Assembly: GCA_016124945.1 (NCBI GenBank)
Contig: WGMT01000032.1
Span: 1-64,000, forward strand
Length of the DNA stretch: 64,000 bases
Direction of reading: 5' to 3'
Source: a bacterium
GTDB lineage: Bacteria > Chloroflexota > Anaerolineae > Caldilineales > Caldilineaceae
Positions 1-8,090 of the stretch are shown in pieces (the first letter of the stretch is position 1; every line of letters starts with the position of its first letter). The notes beneath the pieces are model-generated. The model saw nothing but the letters and a program-made list of their open reading frames with translations. It was not told the DNA's origin and made no database searches. A program made the translations under genes and the position numbers.

Positions 1-257
1 CGTACGCACTCTTGCCTTGTTCGTACTCCGACACCACGTGTCGTTTGAATGCAACACTGTACTTCTTCAACACCTGTTTTGTCATCTCTTCAGAGTCTCC
101 TTTGCTCGGCTGACTCTGTCAATCTATATCAGGATCGTACAGATAGACGATAGACGAAGATTGTCAAGCCTATTTCGCTGGATCGGAGAGATGCCGGATC
201 TGCCGAGATGTCGAACTCAGTTAGTTGCTACGTAGAGGACGGCAACACTCTCTACAC
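1..257. other. Left edge without a recognisable gene
   Basis: I see no supported coding region here. Short open frames exist but lack a convincing ribosome binding site or family resemblance. The stretch leads into the 7-bp tandem array that abuts the 3' end of the first gene. Confidence 0.5.
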
Positions 258-355
258 GTCGTCTGTCGTCCGTCGTCTGTCGTCCGTCGTCCGTCGTCTG
301 TCGTCCGTCGTCTGTCGTCCGTCGTCTACCGTCCGTCGTCTACCGTCCGTCGTCA
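258..355. repeat. Tandem array of 14 heptamers (GTCGTCY)
   Basis: Fourteen consecutive 7-base units, mostly GTCGTCT or GTCGTCC with two ACCGTCC variants, run without interruption. The last unit, GTCGTCA, contains the reverse-complement stop codon of the neighbouring minus-strand gene, so the array begins exactly where that coding sequence ends. A small related inverted motif (GACGAC/GTCGTC) lies near 24722-24742. There are no spacers of CRISPR length. Confidence 0.9.
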
Positions 356-1171
356 ACGTTGTAGTAATCCGCGCACATACGGCACCGCTTGTCGGAATCC
401 ATCTTCTCCCGTGCGGCTGGCTTCTTCCAGGCTGACCCAGCCGGTGTAGCCGATGGCATGCAGCCGCTCGACCACAGCGGGGATGGGCGAGACGCCGGTG
501 CCGGCGACGACAGGTTCGAAGCTGCCGGTCTGGCGCAGGTCGTTGATGTGGACGACGCCTAGGCGGTGTTGCACGGCGTCGAGGATCATGAGTGGATCGT
601 CATTGCGCGCAAGGGGATTGGCGGTGTCGAAGAGGATACGCAGGCCGCTGCCTTCGGTGCGGCGCACGATTTCCAGGAAAATGTCGGCAGGCTGTGAGAA
701 GTCGTAGTGCGTCCACCCGTAGCCGATGGTATGGTTCTCGTAGACAAGCACGACACCCATTTCGTCGGCGTGATCAAGGCAGGAGATGAGACCTTCGACG
801 GCCCAGTTGATGCCGTCTTCGCGGGCGACGCCGGGGTGGGCCTGCCCGGCGGTGACACGTAGATACGAGACACCGAGCCGTGCCGCATCGTCGATCATGA
901 GGCGCAGCGACGCCATTTGGCGCTTACGTTCCTCGGCATCAGGATGGGTAAAATCGGTGTAAGTCACCATCACAGGCACAGAGATGCCCACGTCCTGGGC
1001 CTGGCGGCGTAGGGTGTCAAGATCAGCTACGGCGCGAGAGGTGACATGAGCAACGCTGATGTCTGCGCCGTCAAGTCCTAGTTCGGCGGCAAAACGGAAC
1101 CAATCGGCCAACGTGCGCTGGCCGGCGGTAATGTCGGCGTAGAGAGAAACAGGCAAACAACTTAGTTTCAT
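353..1171 (-). CDS. Sugar phosphate isomerase/epimerase (TIM barrel)
   Basis: This 272-residue protein fits the xylose-isomerase-like TIM-barrel family (AP endonuclease 2 fold), whose members isomerise or epimerise sugars and keto sugars using a divalent metal. Visible family features are the early ELGLDGADIS strand, the VYENHTIGYG segment with a likely metal-binding Glu, a DTANPL segment, the VVHINDL strand, and a C-terminal GWVSLEE carrying the last metal-ligand Glu. The length is normal. The start at 1171 gives a clean N-terminus beginning with a beta strand. It is divergent from the DsbA-like gene. With two similar isomerases near 28-30 kb it suggests sugar or uronate catabolism. The exact substrate cannot be read from sequence. 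Confidence 0.8.
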   Translation of the reverse strand: MKLSCLPVSLYADITAGQRTLADWFRFAAELGLDGADISVAHVTSRAVADLDTLRRQAQDVGISVPVMVTYTDFTHPDAEERKRQMASLRLMIDDAARLGVSYLRVTAGQAHPGVAREDGINWAVEGLISCLDHADEMGVVLVYENHTIGYGWTHYDFSQPADIFLEIVRRTEGSGLRILFDTANPLARNDDPLMILDAVQHRLGVVHINDLRQTGSFEPVVAGTGVSPIPAVVERLHAIGYTGWVSLEEASRTGEDGFRQAVPYVRGLLQR

Positions 1172-1491
1172 CAGGAACTCGATTCCTCTTCTTGAATCTG
1201 TCCGAAACCCTCGGTTGTAGAATGTTCAGCAAAAAACAGGTCAGTGTGCTGCCGAGTGTCTTCGGGCAGGAGGTGGGGTTGTGGGGCCATACAAAGATCA
1301 TACCGACGGAAGAATGAATTCGCAAACCGCACACAAAGTGTAGCACAAGTGGGGTGCCCTACTGTACCGAAATCCGATTTTGTGGCAAAGTATCGCCAAA
1401 CCAGCCGAAATCCTGCGTTCCAAGTATTCCATCGGGCAGTTTTCCATCAGCGAATGATCTACCAGAGAGTAAGCCTCCGGAGAGTGTAAAC
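1172..1491. other. Divergent intergenic region
   Basis: These 320 bases separate the minus-strand isomerase from the plus-strand thioredoxin-like gene and should hold both promoters. I see no clear consensus -35/-10 pair and no repeat element. A GGAGAG motif just before 1492 serves as ribosome binding site for the plus-strand gene. Confidence 0.4.
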
Positions 1492-2136
1492 ATGGCAGAG
1501 ACAAAGAATACCCCTCCCCCCAAGAAGCAGACACAGCGCCGATTGATCCCTGTGCTCGTAGTCCTGTTGATGTTGGCAGTGCTCATCTATATGACATGGG
1601 AAGAGACGAGCAACAGCCACGCGTTGGATCCTGATAGTGTTGTCGACCCGGTGCTTGGGGCGGCCAATGCGCCTGTGGTGATCACCAAATACAGCGATTT
1701 CGGCTGTCCGTCGTGTCGGGCCTGGCATCAGGCCGGTATTCGTGATCGCATTATGGCTCAGTACGGCGATCGGGTAAGTTTTGCGTGGAAAGATTTTGCT
1801 GTCATCGCTTTGCAGTCGCCGCGGGCGTCGCAAGGCGCGCACTGTGCCGGTGTGCAAGGCGCGTTCTGGGACTATCACGATCTTGTCTTCGAACAGTACA
1901 AGGGGATTGAAGAGGAAGCGATACGCAACTACGCGGTGACGCTCAACCTGGAGATGGCCCAATTTGATCAGTGCATGGATCTGGCGATGATGGAGCGCAA
2001 AGTGCGCACAAATATCGACGAAGCACGCCGCATGGGCTTGCGCGGCACACCCGGCTTTGCCATCAACGGGCGTCCGCTGCCTGGGCCACCGTCCTACGAA
2101 CAATTGGTGACTTTGATCGAAGCAGAGCTAAACTGA
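1492..2136 (+). CDS. Membrane-anchored DsbA-family thiol oxidoreductase
   Basis: The product has 214 residues: a short basic N-terminus, one membrane segment around residues 17-36, and a thioredoxin-fold domain of the DsbA/DsbG type facing the cell exterior. The redox centre CPSC is at residues 72-75 within YSDFGCPSCRAWH, and the cis-proline region reads RGTPGFAING near the C-terminus. Such proteins make or isomerise disulfides in exported proteins, which would fit the exported cytochromes encoded later. The in-frame ATG at 1492 is preferred over upstream starts because it has a GGAGAG site about eight bases before it and puts a typical signal anchor at the N-terminus. A strong hairpin follows the stop codon. 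Confidence 0.85.
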   Translation: MAETKNTPPPKKQTQRRLIPVLVVLLMLAVLIYMTWEETSNSHALDPDSVVDPVLGAANAPVVITKYSDFGCPSCRAWHQAGIRDRIMAQYGDRVSFAWKDFAVIALQSPRASQGAHCAGVQGAFWDYHDLVFEQYKGIEEEAIRNYAVTLNLEMAQFDQCMDLAMMERKVRTNIDEARRMGLRGTPGFAINGRPLPGPPSYEQLVTLIEAELN

Positions 2137-2137
2137 A

Positions 2138-2203
2138 AAGAGGTGATTAGTGATTGGTGACTGGGGCAGATCTCACCTCTGCCCCAGTCACCAATCACCT
2201 CTT
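2138..2203. terminator. Hairpin between convergent genes
   Basis: Left arm 2138-2170 and right arm 2178-2203 are reverse complements around GGTGACTGGGGCAGA / TCTGCCCCAGTCACC, with one 7-base slip in the left arm. It begins right after the stop of the DsbA-like gene and ends just before the stop of the facing enolase-family gene, so it could end transcription from both sides. It uses the word GTGATTGGTGACTGG, which recurs in other spacers of the window. Confidence 0.6.
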
Positions 2204-2206
2204 CTG

Positions 2207-3346
2207 CTAAACCAGATTATCTCGAATGTAATCGAAGTTGATGTCCTGCCCCAGCCCAGGTAGCTGTGACACGTGGACGTAGCCTTCGTTGTCCATGGGA
2301 TCGTCGCGGCGGTTGAGCCAGGCCGGGACTTCCTCGTAGTCGATGAAGGGGTGGAGCAGCCCGCGTTCGTAGTAGCGCCCAGGGATCGACATGGCGCAAA
2401 GGATGTGAAGGTTCCCCGGCCCACCACCGTGGACTTCGACGCTGATGTTAAACGATTCGCACAGGTGAATCGTCTTCATGGCCGGGGTAATGCCGCCTAC
2501 GTCGCCCACGCCCACACGGATCACGTCGGCGGCGCCGGCTTTGATCCACTCGGCGCGGGCGTAGTGCTTGCCCTCCGCCGTCTCGGGGCCGACAATGAGC
2601 AGATCCGCCTGCTCGGTGAGCCACACAAACGAAGACATGCTGTGCTCGCCCATCGGTTCTTCCATCCACAAATAGTCGAGTTTCTCCAATCCACGCGCCA
2701 GTTGTAGCGATTCCTCGCGGCTGTAGTAGTGGAAGGGATCAAGCATCAGATCCACGTCGGGGCCAACGGCCTCACGGACTGCTGCACATGCTTCGATGTC
2801 TCGCTTCACCGACGGCGCGCCGGGCATGGGCGGCTGCCACGTGTGCAATTTGTAGGCAGGATAGCCCCGTTCCTTGATGCACCAGATGGCAAAATCAGCA
2901 TACTCCTGCGGCGTAGAAAGGCCACCGGGCAGGTCATCGCCGCACATGGTGCTGGCGTAGGCAGGCACTTTGTCGCGCGTCGCACCCAAAATCTTGTGCA
3001 CTGGTTGGTTGAAAAAGCGCCCAACAAGATCCCACAGCGCCAGGTCGACAGCGCAAAGGACCCGATCCGACAGCGTGCTCAGGTTGAGGCGTTGCCGTTC
3101 ACGCAACAACTGCCACAAATGCTCGCGGTAGAGCGGATCCTGCCCTACCAAAAGCGGTTTAACCAACCGTTCGATGATCCCTGCCGGCGCGCCGAATGAA
3201 TAGCCGCTTATCCCTTCGTCGGTGCTGATGGTGAGGATCGACTGTGTCGCCTCATGTGGATCGCCGGGGTGACCATGTCCTTCGGAATCGCGCACCGTGT
3301 TGCTGATGTAGCGAAAATTCTGTACGGATACATCGGTGATCTTCAC
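2207..3346 (-). CDS. Enolase-superfamily sugar acid dehydratase-like protein
   Basis: At 379 residues this has the usual length of the mandelate racemase/muconate lactonizing enzyme family: an N-terminal capping domain and a (beta/alpha)7-beta barrel. Metal ligands are visible as LMLDPFHYY (Asp), LWMEEPMG (Glu) and VGPETAEG (Glu). The second barrel strand reads YKLHTW, that is Lys-x-His rather than the common Lys-x-Lys, and a later VEVHGGGPG supplies a likely catalytic His. Family members abstract a proton alpha to a carboxylate, usually dehydrating sugar acids such as galactarate, glucarate or rhamnonate. The start is GTG at 3346 with AAAGGAG upstream. It lies downstream of the 661-residue lyase-like gene on the same strand. 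The substrate is not assigned. Confidence 0.85.
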   Translation of the reverse strand: MKITDVSVQNFRYISNTVRDSEGHGHPGDPHEATQSILTISTDEGISGYSFGAPAGIIERLVKPLLVGQDPLYREHLWQLLRERQRLNLSTLSDRVLCAVDLALWDLVGRFFNQPVHKILGATRDKVPAYASTMCGDDLPGGLSTPQEYADFAIWCIKERGYPAYKLHTWQPPMPGAPSVKRDIEACAAVREAVGPDVDLMLDPFHYYSREESLQLARGLEKLDYLWMEEPMGEHSMSSFVWLTEQADLLIVGPETAEGKHYARAEWIKAGAADVIRVGVGDVGGITPAMKTIHLCESFNISVEVHGGGPGNLHILCAMSIPGRYYERGLLHPFIDYEEVPAWLNRRDDPMDNEGYVHVSQLPGLGQDINFDYIRDNLV

Positions 3347-3359
3347 AGGATGCTCCTTT

Positions 3360-3535
3360 GTGATTGGTGACTGGTGATTTGGGTGTAGTGATTGGGGATC
3401 TTGTAAACACGGATTGGAGGAAACACAGATTTCCTATCCGTGTTTCTCCCAATCCGTGTCCACAAAAAGTCTGATCCGCCAAAAGACGAATCAAACGCTA
3501 CGAATTACTCATTACTCATTACGCATTACTTCTCC
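3360..3535. repeat. Composite hairpin repeat element
   Basis: This spacer holds direct copies of GTGATTGGTGACTGG-like words, an imperfect 24-base inverted repeat (about 3409-3432 and 3440-3463, core ACACGGATTGG / CCAATCCGTGT), and a run of ATTACTCATTACGCATT words at 3500-3535. The last words encode the final residues and stop of the minus-strand gene ending at 3512. Confidence 0.75.
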
Positions 3536-5497
3536 CCCCACCGCCGCCAACGTCACCGCGCCGTTGTCCCATACGAGCGTCCCCGTGTCCATGCCGCGCA
3601 CGGTGACCTCTCCTTGCGGCGTGTGCAGGGTAACGTCGCTGGGCTGGACGCCGAGATAGCCGGCCACCCATTTGCCCGTGGCCGGGGACGCCCACAGCCA
3701 GGCCGGTTCAGGGCGACAGGTGAGGTATGCGTCATCCACGGCGACGCGGCCGGTGGGATTTTGCTTGGCGCTTTCGGTGTCAAGCATGGGGAAGAGGAGT
3801 TCGTTGTCTTGCGTCCAGCGGCGTAGGAGCCGCCATTGCATCACGTCAACTGTGATGCCCAGTCGTTCCCCCCCACGTTCGTAGACGGCGGTATAGTGGC
3901 GCGCGCCGTCAGTTGCATTGGTGTAGGCAAGATCTAGCGTTTCCTCAAAATGGCCGGAAGCAACAGCCTGAGCAAAGGCGCGAGCGTCGGCGTAGTCGGC
4001 GCGGGCGGCTGTCTCCAGGAAGAAGGCGCAGATGGGGTGTCCCTGGTAGAAGAAGCCGGGGGTGCGCAATTCCCAGAAGCGCTTCTCCGGCCCCTGGTAG
4101 TTGTAGATTTCGAGGACGAGATCGTCCTCTTTTTCGAGCAGGCGCATGGGTGTTTGGCGGCTCAGCTTCGTCACTGTGAGCGGGTGGACGGCCATGAGTG
4201 CGTCCCCGCTGGCCACAACGACGGTGGCGCCAGGCGGCACGTCGGCGGGCAGGCTGTCGACACGCTGATCGTCGATCCAAATCTCGTTGACGTGGGACGA
4301 CTCTGTCCAGATGAAGTTCGCTTTGGCGCTCTTGCCGGCATGGAAACTAAGCGGAGCGTAGACGCCGAGGACGCGGTTGCGCACCTGCGCGCCGAGGAAA
4401 GATCCTTCATCAGGCAGGTTGCGCGTCTTGGTGCGGTCGGTGGCGTGGTAGCTGTCGCCGAACCACTTGTCGTCGAGCACGTAGCGGGTGTAGAGCACGC
4501 CGGGTCTGTCGGCATTGGGCCGGTTGTAGTGGATCATGCAGACGTCGGCCTGCGGATTTTGCACACCGCTGGTACTGCCCAGGGCGTAGGCATCGGTGAG
4601 GTAGGAGGTGAGCACAATGCCCCGCTCCCGGTTGACCGTCTCCACCAGTTGGTAGGGCAGCGCCGTACTGTCGAGGACATCGGCGATCCAGGCGGGGAGG
4701 GTGCCATCGGCGATCCACTGGCGCAGTAAGTTGATCTCGGGCGGCGTTTCGCAGACGACCGATGGATGGTAGGCGCGGCCATGTGGCGCGGCCCAGCGCC
4801 CGGTGGTGGGGTGAATGTGTAGCGCGACGCTCAAGCCAAGCCGAGCGGACATGGCACGGGCGCGTTGACGCGTGGCGTCGTCGTCCACATGATCGGCCAG
4901 ATGCTTGAGCGCACGGAGGTTGACGCTCATGTAGGTGGGGCTATTGAACTCGAACGGATGGCCGGAAGCGTTGGTGAAGTGCATCCACGCTTCGAGTTTG
5001 CGATAGCCGCGCTCGGCGATTTTTCGATCCTCGAGCAATTCGCCGCCCAGACACGAGTTGAGGACATCGAGCAGCGTGATGTTGGTGTAGGCGATGTGCA
5101 CGTCGAGGCGGCGGATCTCGTCTAGGCCGAGGCGTACGGCATCGAGCAGACGGCGGTACAGGTCCGCCGATAGGCGGTCGCCGTGACGGCGCAGCAGCGG
5201 GATCAGCGATTCGAGCACAAATTCGACGGCGTTGAGGTCTTCGACGTGGCTGTCCTCGGCCATCCAGTAGAAATTACCGAAGTGGGGATCGTTGGGATCT
5301 GTCTCCTGGCAGCGGAGCACGGCTTCGAGGACTTTTTCGGCCAACACCATGTCTTCAGGAGAGCCGTTGGCCACCAGATCCGCGCCCAAATGGGCGGCGC
5401 GGCGGCTTTCGTGGAAACGTCCATACTCGGTGACTTTGGCGATCATGGACGTTTCTGGGTTGAACCCTTCGGGCAGGGTCAGCGGCGTGGTCATCAT
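3512..5497 (-). CDS. Lyase-like (alpha/alpha)-toroid protein, unknown function
   Basis: I do not recognise a named family with certainty. The 661-residue protein has a helix-rich N-terminal half (to about residue 300) with the look of an (alpha/alpha)-toroid, including EFNSPTYMSVNL and APHGRAYHPS segments, and a beta-rich C-terminal half. This layout resembles polysaccharide lyases of the heparinase II/III or alginate lyase type. There is no signal peptide, so it probably acts in the cytoplasm on imported fragments. It overlaps the upstream gene by ATGA (stop TGA inside its start), a sign of translational coupling. Start may be the first or second of two adjacent Met codons. The last residues (GGEVMRNE) derive from an intergenic repeat element. 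The 859-residue protein at 15.8-18.4 kb has a similar central layout. Confidence 0.6.
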   Translation of the reverse strand: MMTTPLTLPEGFNPETSMIAKVTEYGRFHESRRAAHLGADLVANGSPEDMVLAEKVLEAVLRCQETDPNDPHFGNFYWMAEDSHVEDLNAVEFVLESLIPLLRRHGDRLSADLYRRLLDAVRLGLDEIRRLDVHIAYTNITLLDVLNSCLGGELLEDRKIAERGYRKLEAWMHFTNASGHPFEFNSPTYMSVNLRALKHLADHVDDDATRQRARAMSARLGLSVALHIHPTTGRWAAPHGRAYHPSVVCETPPEINLLRQWIADGTLPAWIADVLDSTALPYQLVETVNRERGIVLTSYLTDAYALGSTSGVQNPQADVCMIHYNRPNADRPGVLYTRYVLDDKWFGDSYHATDRTKTRNLPDEGSFLGAQVRNRVLGVYAPLSFHAGKSAKANFIWTESSHVNEIWIDDQRVDSLPADVPPGATVVVASGDALMAVHPLTVTKLSRQTPMRLLEKEDDLVLEIYNYQGPEKRFWELRTPGFFYQGHPICAFFLETAARADYADARAFAQAVASGHFEETLDLAYTNATDGARHYTAVYERGGERLGITVDVMQWRLLRRWTQDNELLFPMLDTESAKQNPTGRVAVDDAYLTCRPEPAWLWASPATGKWVAGYLGVQPSDVTLHTPQGEVTVRGMDTGTLVWDNGAVTLAAVGGEVMRNE

Positions 5498-6111
5498 TCA
5501 GTCGATTCTATATCCTGGGTAGATGGCGCGTCTTCGGCGGGTTGGGCATTGTCTCGGGTGAGAGCTTCCGGAGCGGGCGTGGGCCGTGGTTCTTTGTACT
5601 GCGGTTTGGCGTAGATGCGAAAGTTATTCATAGCGGTCTGGAAGGTGGACAACCAGTGGGCAAACTCATCCTGGGTGGCGGCTTGGGCGGTGATGGTGAG
5701 TTGGCGCGTGTCCTGGTAGAAGACGCGCACCCAGCGCTTGCGCACAATTTCGCCTTCGCGGAAGGTGTAGCGTGCTTCCATGCCGATCTGAACGCCCGAC
5801 TGCCATTGTCGCTGCGTCTCAATCCGGCTTTCGTCCAGGCGCCCAATGCCGGCGATAAAGCCTACGTGCAGATCTTTGACGTCACGCTGGTTCACAACAA
5901 TCCCCAGGTCTTGTATCGCAACGGCGAAAATGGTGCTGTTGTCGTTAAAAACGGGGCCATAGAGCACGCCGCGACGGCCGTCGAGCCACTGAAATTGGTG
6001 CCAGGCACTAGGGTACATCAGTGAAAAACCTAGGTAGCGATCGTTGTGCAGAGCAAGACCCGAACTTGCGGCTTGCGCCTGGGCGGCTGCATCCGCGGCA
6101 TTGGTGCTCAT
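5494..6111 (-). CDS. Hypothetical protein with PsbP-like domain
   Basis: A 205-residue protein without a signal peptide. The core (about residues 20-170) reads like the PsbP/Mog1 alpha-beta fold: an opening strand of the type LGFSLMYPSAWHQ, then alternating strands with RKRWVRVFYQDTRQLTITA, then a final helix rich in Phe and Trp (HWLSTFQTAMNNF). The tail is Pro- and acidic-rich. A GAGGAG motif lies about ten bases before the ATG at 6111. The gene is translationally coupled to the 661-residue lyase-like gene through a 4-base overlap. The role is unknown. The fold assignment is an inference from pattern only. Confidence 0.6.
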   Translation of the reverse strand: MSTNAADAAAQAQAASSGLALHNDRYLGFSLMYPSAWHQFQWLDGRRGVLYGPVFNDNSTIFAVAIQDLGIVVNQRDVKDLHVGFIAGIGRLDESRIETQRQWQSGVQIGMEARYTFREGEIVRKRWVRVFYQDTRQLTITAQAATQDEFAHWLSTFQTAMNNFRIYAKPQYKEPRPTPAPEALTRDNAQPAEDAPSTQDIESTE

Positions 6112-6194
6112 AAGGTAACAACTCCTCTATTTTTCATTCAACTTAAGGGTTTTGACGGGATGAAGGGTTTCTGCTGAACTGAATCTACTAAGTT

Positions 6195-6242
6195 CCGTGT
6201 AGAAATCCGTGTAGAAATCCGTGTAGAAATCCGTGTAGAAAT
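6195..6242. repeat. Four tandem copies of a 12-mer
   Basis: CCGTGTAGAAAT is repeated four times exactly, with no visible reverse-complement arm. It lies in the 377-base divergent spacer between the minus-strand operon and the small membrane protein gene, upstream of that gene's promoter. Confidence 0.9.
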
Positions 6243-6328
6243 GGGATAGGGATCAGTATAGTCTTAGCGATTTCAATGTGCAAACGCCTGTTGATGGGGG
6301 CCAATGGTGTTAAGCTTACCATCTTTGT

Positions 6329-6356
6329 TTGACAGCCTCGCAATAAATGGTATAAT
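6329..6356 (+). promoter_or_regulatory. Consensus sigma-70-type promoter
   Basis: TTGACA at 6329-6334 and TATAAT at 6351-6356 are both perfect consensus hexamers separated by 16 bases. The downstream gene starts at 6489, leaving a leader of about 125 bases. It is the best promoter match I found in the window. Confidence 0.75.
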
Positions 6357-6488
6357 CAGCAAAGTCGTTCCCAAACGATGGTAATGAAGGCGGCACCTCA
6401 TTCTTGGTGTTGAGATATGTTCCCCCCCTGTCATTTTGCGATAACCTCATCTCCTTACGCTTAGTAAGGACGAGATGGAAATATAACC

Positions 6489-6848
6489 ATGCGTGGCGAA
6501 CTCCCTAAAAGCGAAGTTTCGCCCAGCATTTGGATTTTAGCAATCCGCTACGTTGCCTGCTACTTGATTTGGTTCCTCGCCGGTGGTCTTGGTCTCTGGC
6601 TGATCTTTCTGTTCAGGACCAATCTCGTCGAAGATATCCTCTTTATGCGCGTCAATGGATGGCAAGTAGGCGCAATCGATCGTTGGTTCGTCTATGCAGG
6701 CGGCTGCGCCTGGATTGTGGCAGTCTTCCTCCTTGAAGGCTATCTCCGCAAAGGCATCGAAGAGAGCAGGCTGCTAATCCGATCTGGGAAAATACTCGCA
6801 ATCCAACTCGCTTTGATTGCGTTATCGTTTCTAATTCAAGCCATCTAA
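6489..6848 (+). CDS. Small three-helix membrane protein, unknown
   Basis: The 119-residue product has three likely membrane segments, around residues 16-42, 66-84 and 102-118, joined by loops with charged residues. I do not recognise the family. It follows a perfect-consensus promoter and precedes the OppF-like ATPase gene by 62 bases, so it could be the first gene of the transporter transcript. Nothing indicates its substrate or role. The start at 6489 is chosen because it gives a short charged N-terminus before the first membrane segment. Confidence 0.6.
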   Translation: MRGELPKSEVSPSIWILAIRYVACYLIWFLAGGLGLWLIFLFRTNLVEDILFMRVNGWQVGAIDRWFVYAGGCAWIVAVFLLEGYLRKGIEESRLLIRSGKILAIQLALIALSFLIQAI

Positions 6849-6910
6849 CTGTGCAAGGTGTCCCCCGCACGTGAGGATGCTGTTACCCCTGATATGAGGG
6901 AGGCAAACCG

Positions 6911-7981
6911 TTGATCCAAACGGAAGAAGTGATTACGCCGGACACCGTCCAATCCCCCGATTCGTCTACAAGCCCTATCCTGCTTGAAGTCAACAATTTA
7001 AAGAAGTGGTTCCCCATCAAACGTGGCTTTTTCTCGCGCACGGTCGGTCATGTTAAAGCGGTTGACGGTGTTAGTTTCTACGTTCGAGAGGGAGAAACAC
7101 TAGGGCTGGTGGGCGAAAGTGGCTGTGGCAAGACGACGACAGGCCGTGTGATTATGCGCGCTTACAAGCCTACGGGCGGCGAAATGTGGTTTGCCGACCA
7201 GAATCAAGGTCGTGTCAACCTGACGGATGCCGACGAACAGCAGATGAAGCGTCTGCGTCGCAACATGCAGATGGTCTTCCAGGATCCTTATTCTTCGCTG
7301 AACCCTCGCATGAATCTGCTGCAGAATGTGGGTGAACCGCTGTTGGTTCATGGGGTAGCCGCGGGGAAAGAGTTAGAGGATCGGGTGTCTGAACTGTTGC
7401 GTGTGGTTGGGCTTCGCCCGGAATATCTCAACCGCTATCCCCACGCCTTTAGTGGTGGACAACGTCAGCGTATTGGCATTGCCCGTGCCTTGGCCCTCAA
7501 CCCACAGTTGATTGTGCTCGATGAACCTGTCTCCGCGTTGGATGTATCGGTTCAAGCGCAGATTCTTAACCTGTTACAAGATTTACAGGCACAATTCGGC
7601 CTGACTTACCTTTTCATTGCCCACGATCTAAGCGTCGTTGAACATATTAGCGACCGGGTGGCAGTGATGTATGTGGGGCAGTTGGTTGAGAGCGCCAACA
7701 CCAAAGAACTTTACACCAAACCGCTACATCCTTACACAGAGGCACTGCTTTCCGCGGTGCCCAAGCCGGATCCCTTGCATCGAGGTGATCCGATTGTCCT
7801 CGAAGGTGATGTTGCCGACCCGGCCAACCCACCTAGTGGCTGTTACTTTCATCCCCGCTGCCGCTACAACGATCAAGATCGCTGCACCAAGGAGACGCCG
7901 GAGCTCCGGGAGGTGAAGAGTGGTCACTTTGTCCGCTGTCACTATGCCGGTGAACTTGATTTGCGCGGCGTTGTTGCATAG
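6911..7981 (+). CDS. Opp/Dpp-type ABC transporter ATPase (OppF-like)
   Basis: A 356-residue ATPase of the peptide/nickel/oligosaccharide importer family. Visible motifs are Walker [10 protein letters not shown], the Q-loop region [14 protein letters not shown], signature [15 protein letters not shown], Walker [13 protein letters not shown] and the switch His in [10 protein letters not shown]. The C-terminus has the OppF/DppF extension with Cys residues ([15 protein letters not shown]), typical of this family. The start appears to be TTG at 6911 with GAGGGAGG just upstream. It would pair with the OppD-like ATPase at 14743-15822 to energise the two permeases. Unusually, a radical SAM gene separates it from the rest of the operon. 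Confidence 0.92.
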   Translation: MIQTEEVITPDTVQSPDSSTSPILLEVNNLKKWFPIKRGFFSRTVGHVKAVDGVSFYVREGETLGLVGESGCGKTTTGRVIMRAYKPTGGEMWFADQNQGRVNLTDADEQQMKRLRRNMQMVFQDPYSSLNPRMNLLQNVGEPLLVHGVAAGKELEDRVSELLRVVGLRPEYLNRYPHAFSGGQRQRIGIARALALNPQLIVLDEPVSALDVSVQAQILNLLQDLQAQFGLTYLFIAHDLSVVEHISDRVAVMYVGQLVESANTKELYTKPLHPYTEALLSAVPKPDPLHRGDPIVLEGDVADPANPPSGCYFHPRCRYNDQDRCTKETPELREVKSGHFVRCHYAGELDLRGVVA

Positions 7982-8002
7982 TTTTTCCTGACGGCTCTCG
8001 TT

Positions 8003-8041
8003 ATCTGATAGCGAAATCTGATAGCGAAATCTGATAGCGAA
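8003..8041. repeat. Three tandem copies of a 13-mer
   Basis: ATCTGATAGCGAA is repeated three times exactly between the OppF-like gene and the radical SAM gene, with no inverted partner nearby. Confidence 0.85.
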
Positions 8042-8090
8042 CTTGGTTTCCATCGCAAAATTTGTTGTTCGTTCATCCACCATACAAATC

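Noticed and set aside
258..355. Possible CRISPR array
   Set aside because: Units are 7 bases with no spacers, and no cas gene is present in the window.
3950..4729. 259-codon open frame on the plus strand
   Set aside because: It is antisense to the 661-residue gene and its sequence shows the Val/Gly-rich bias of a shadow frame.
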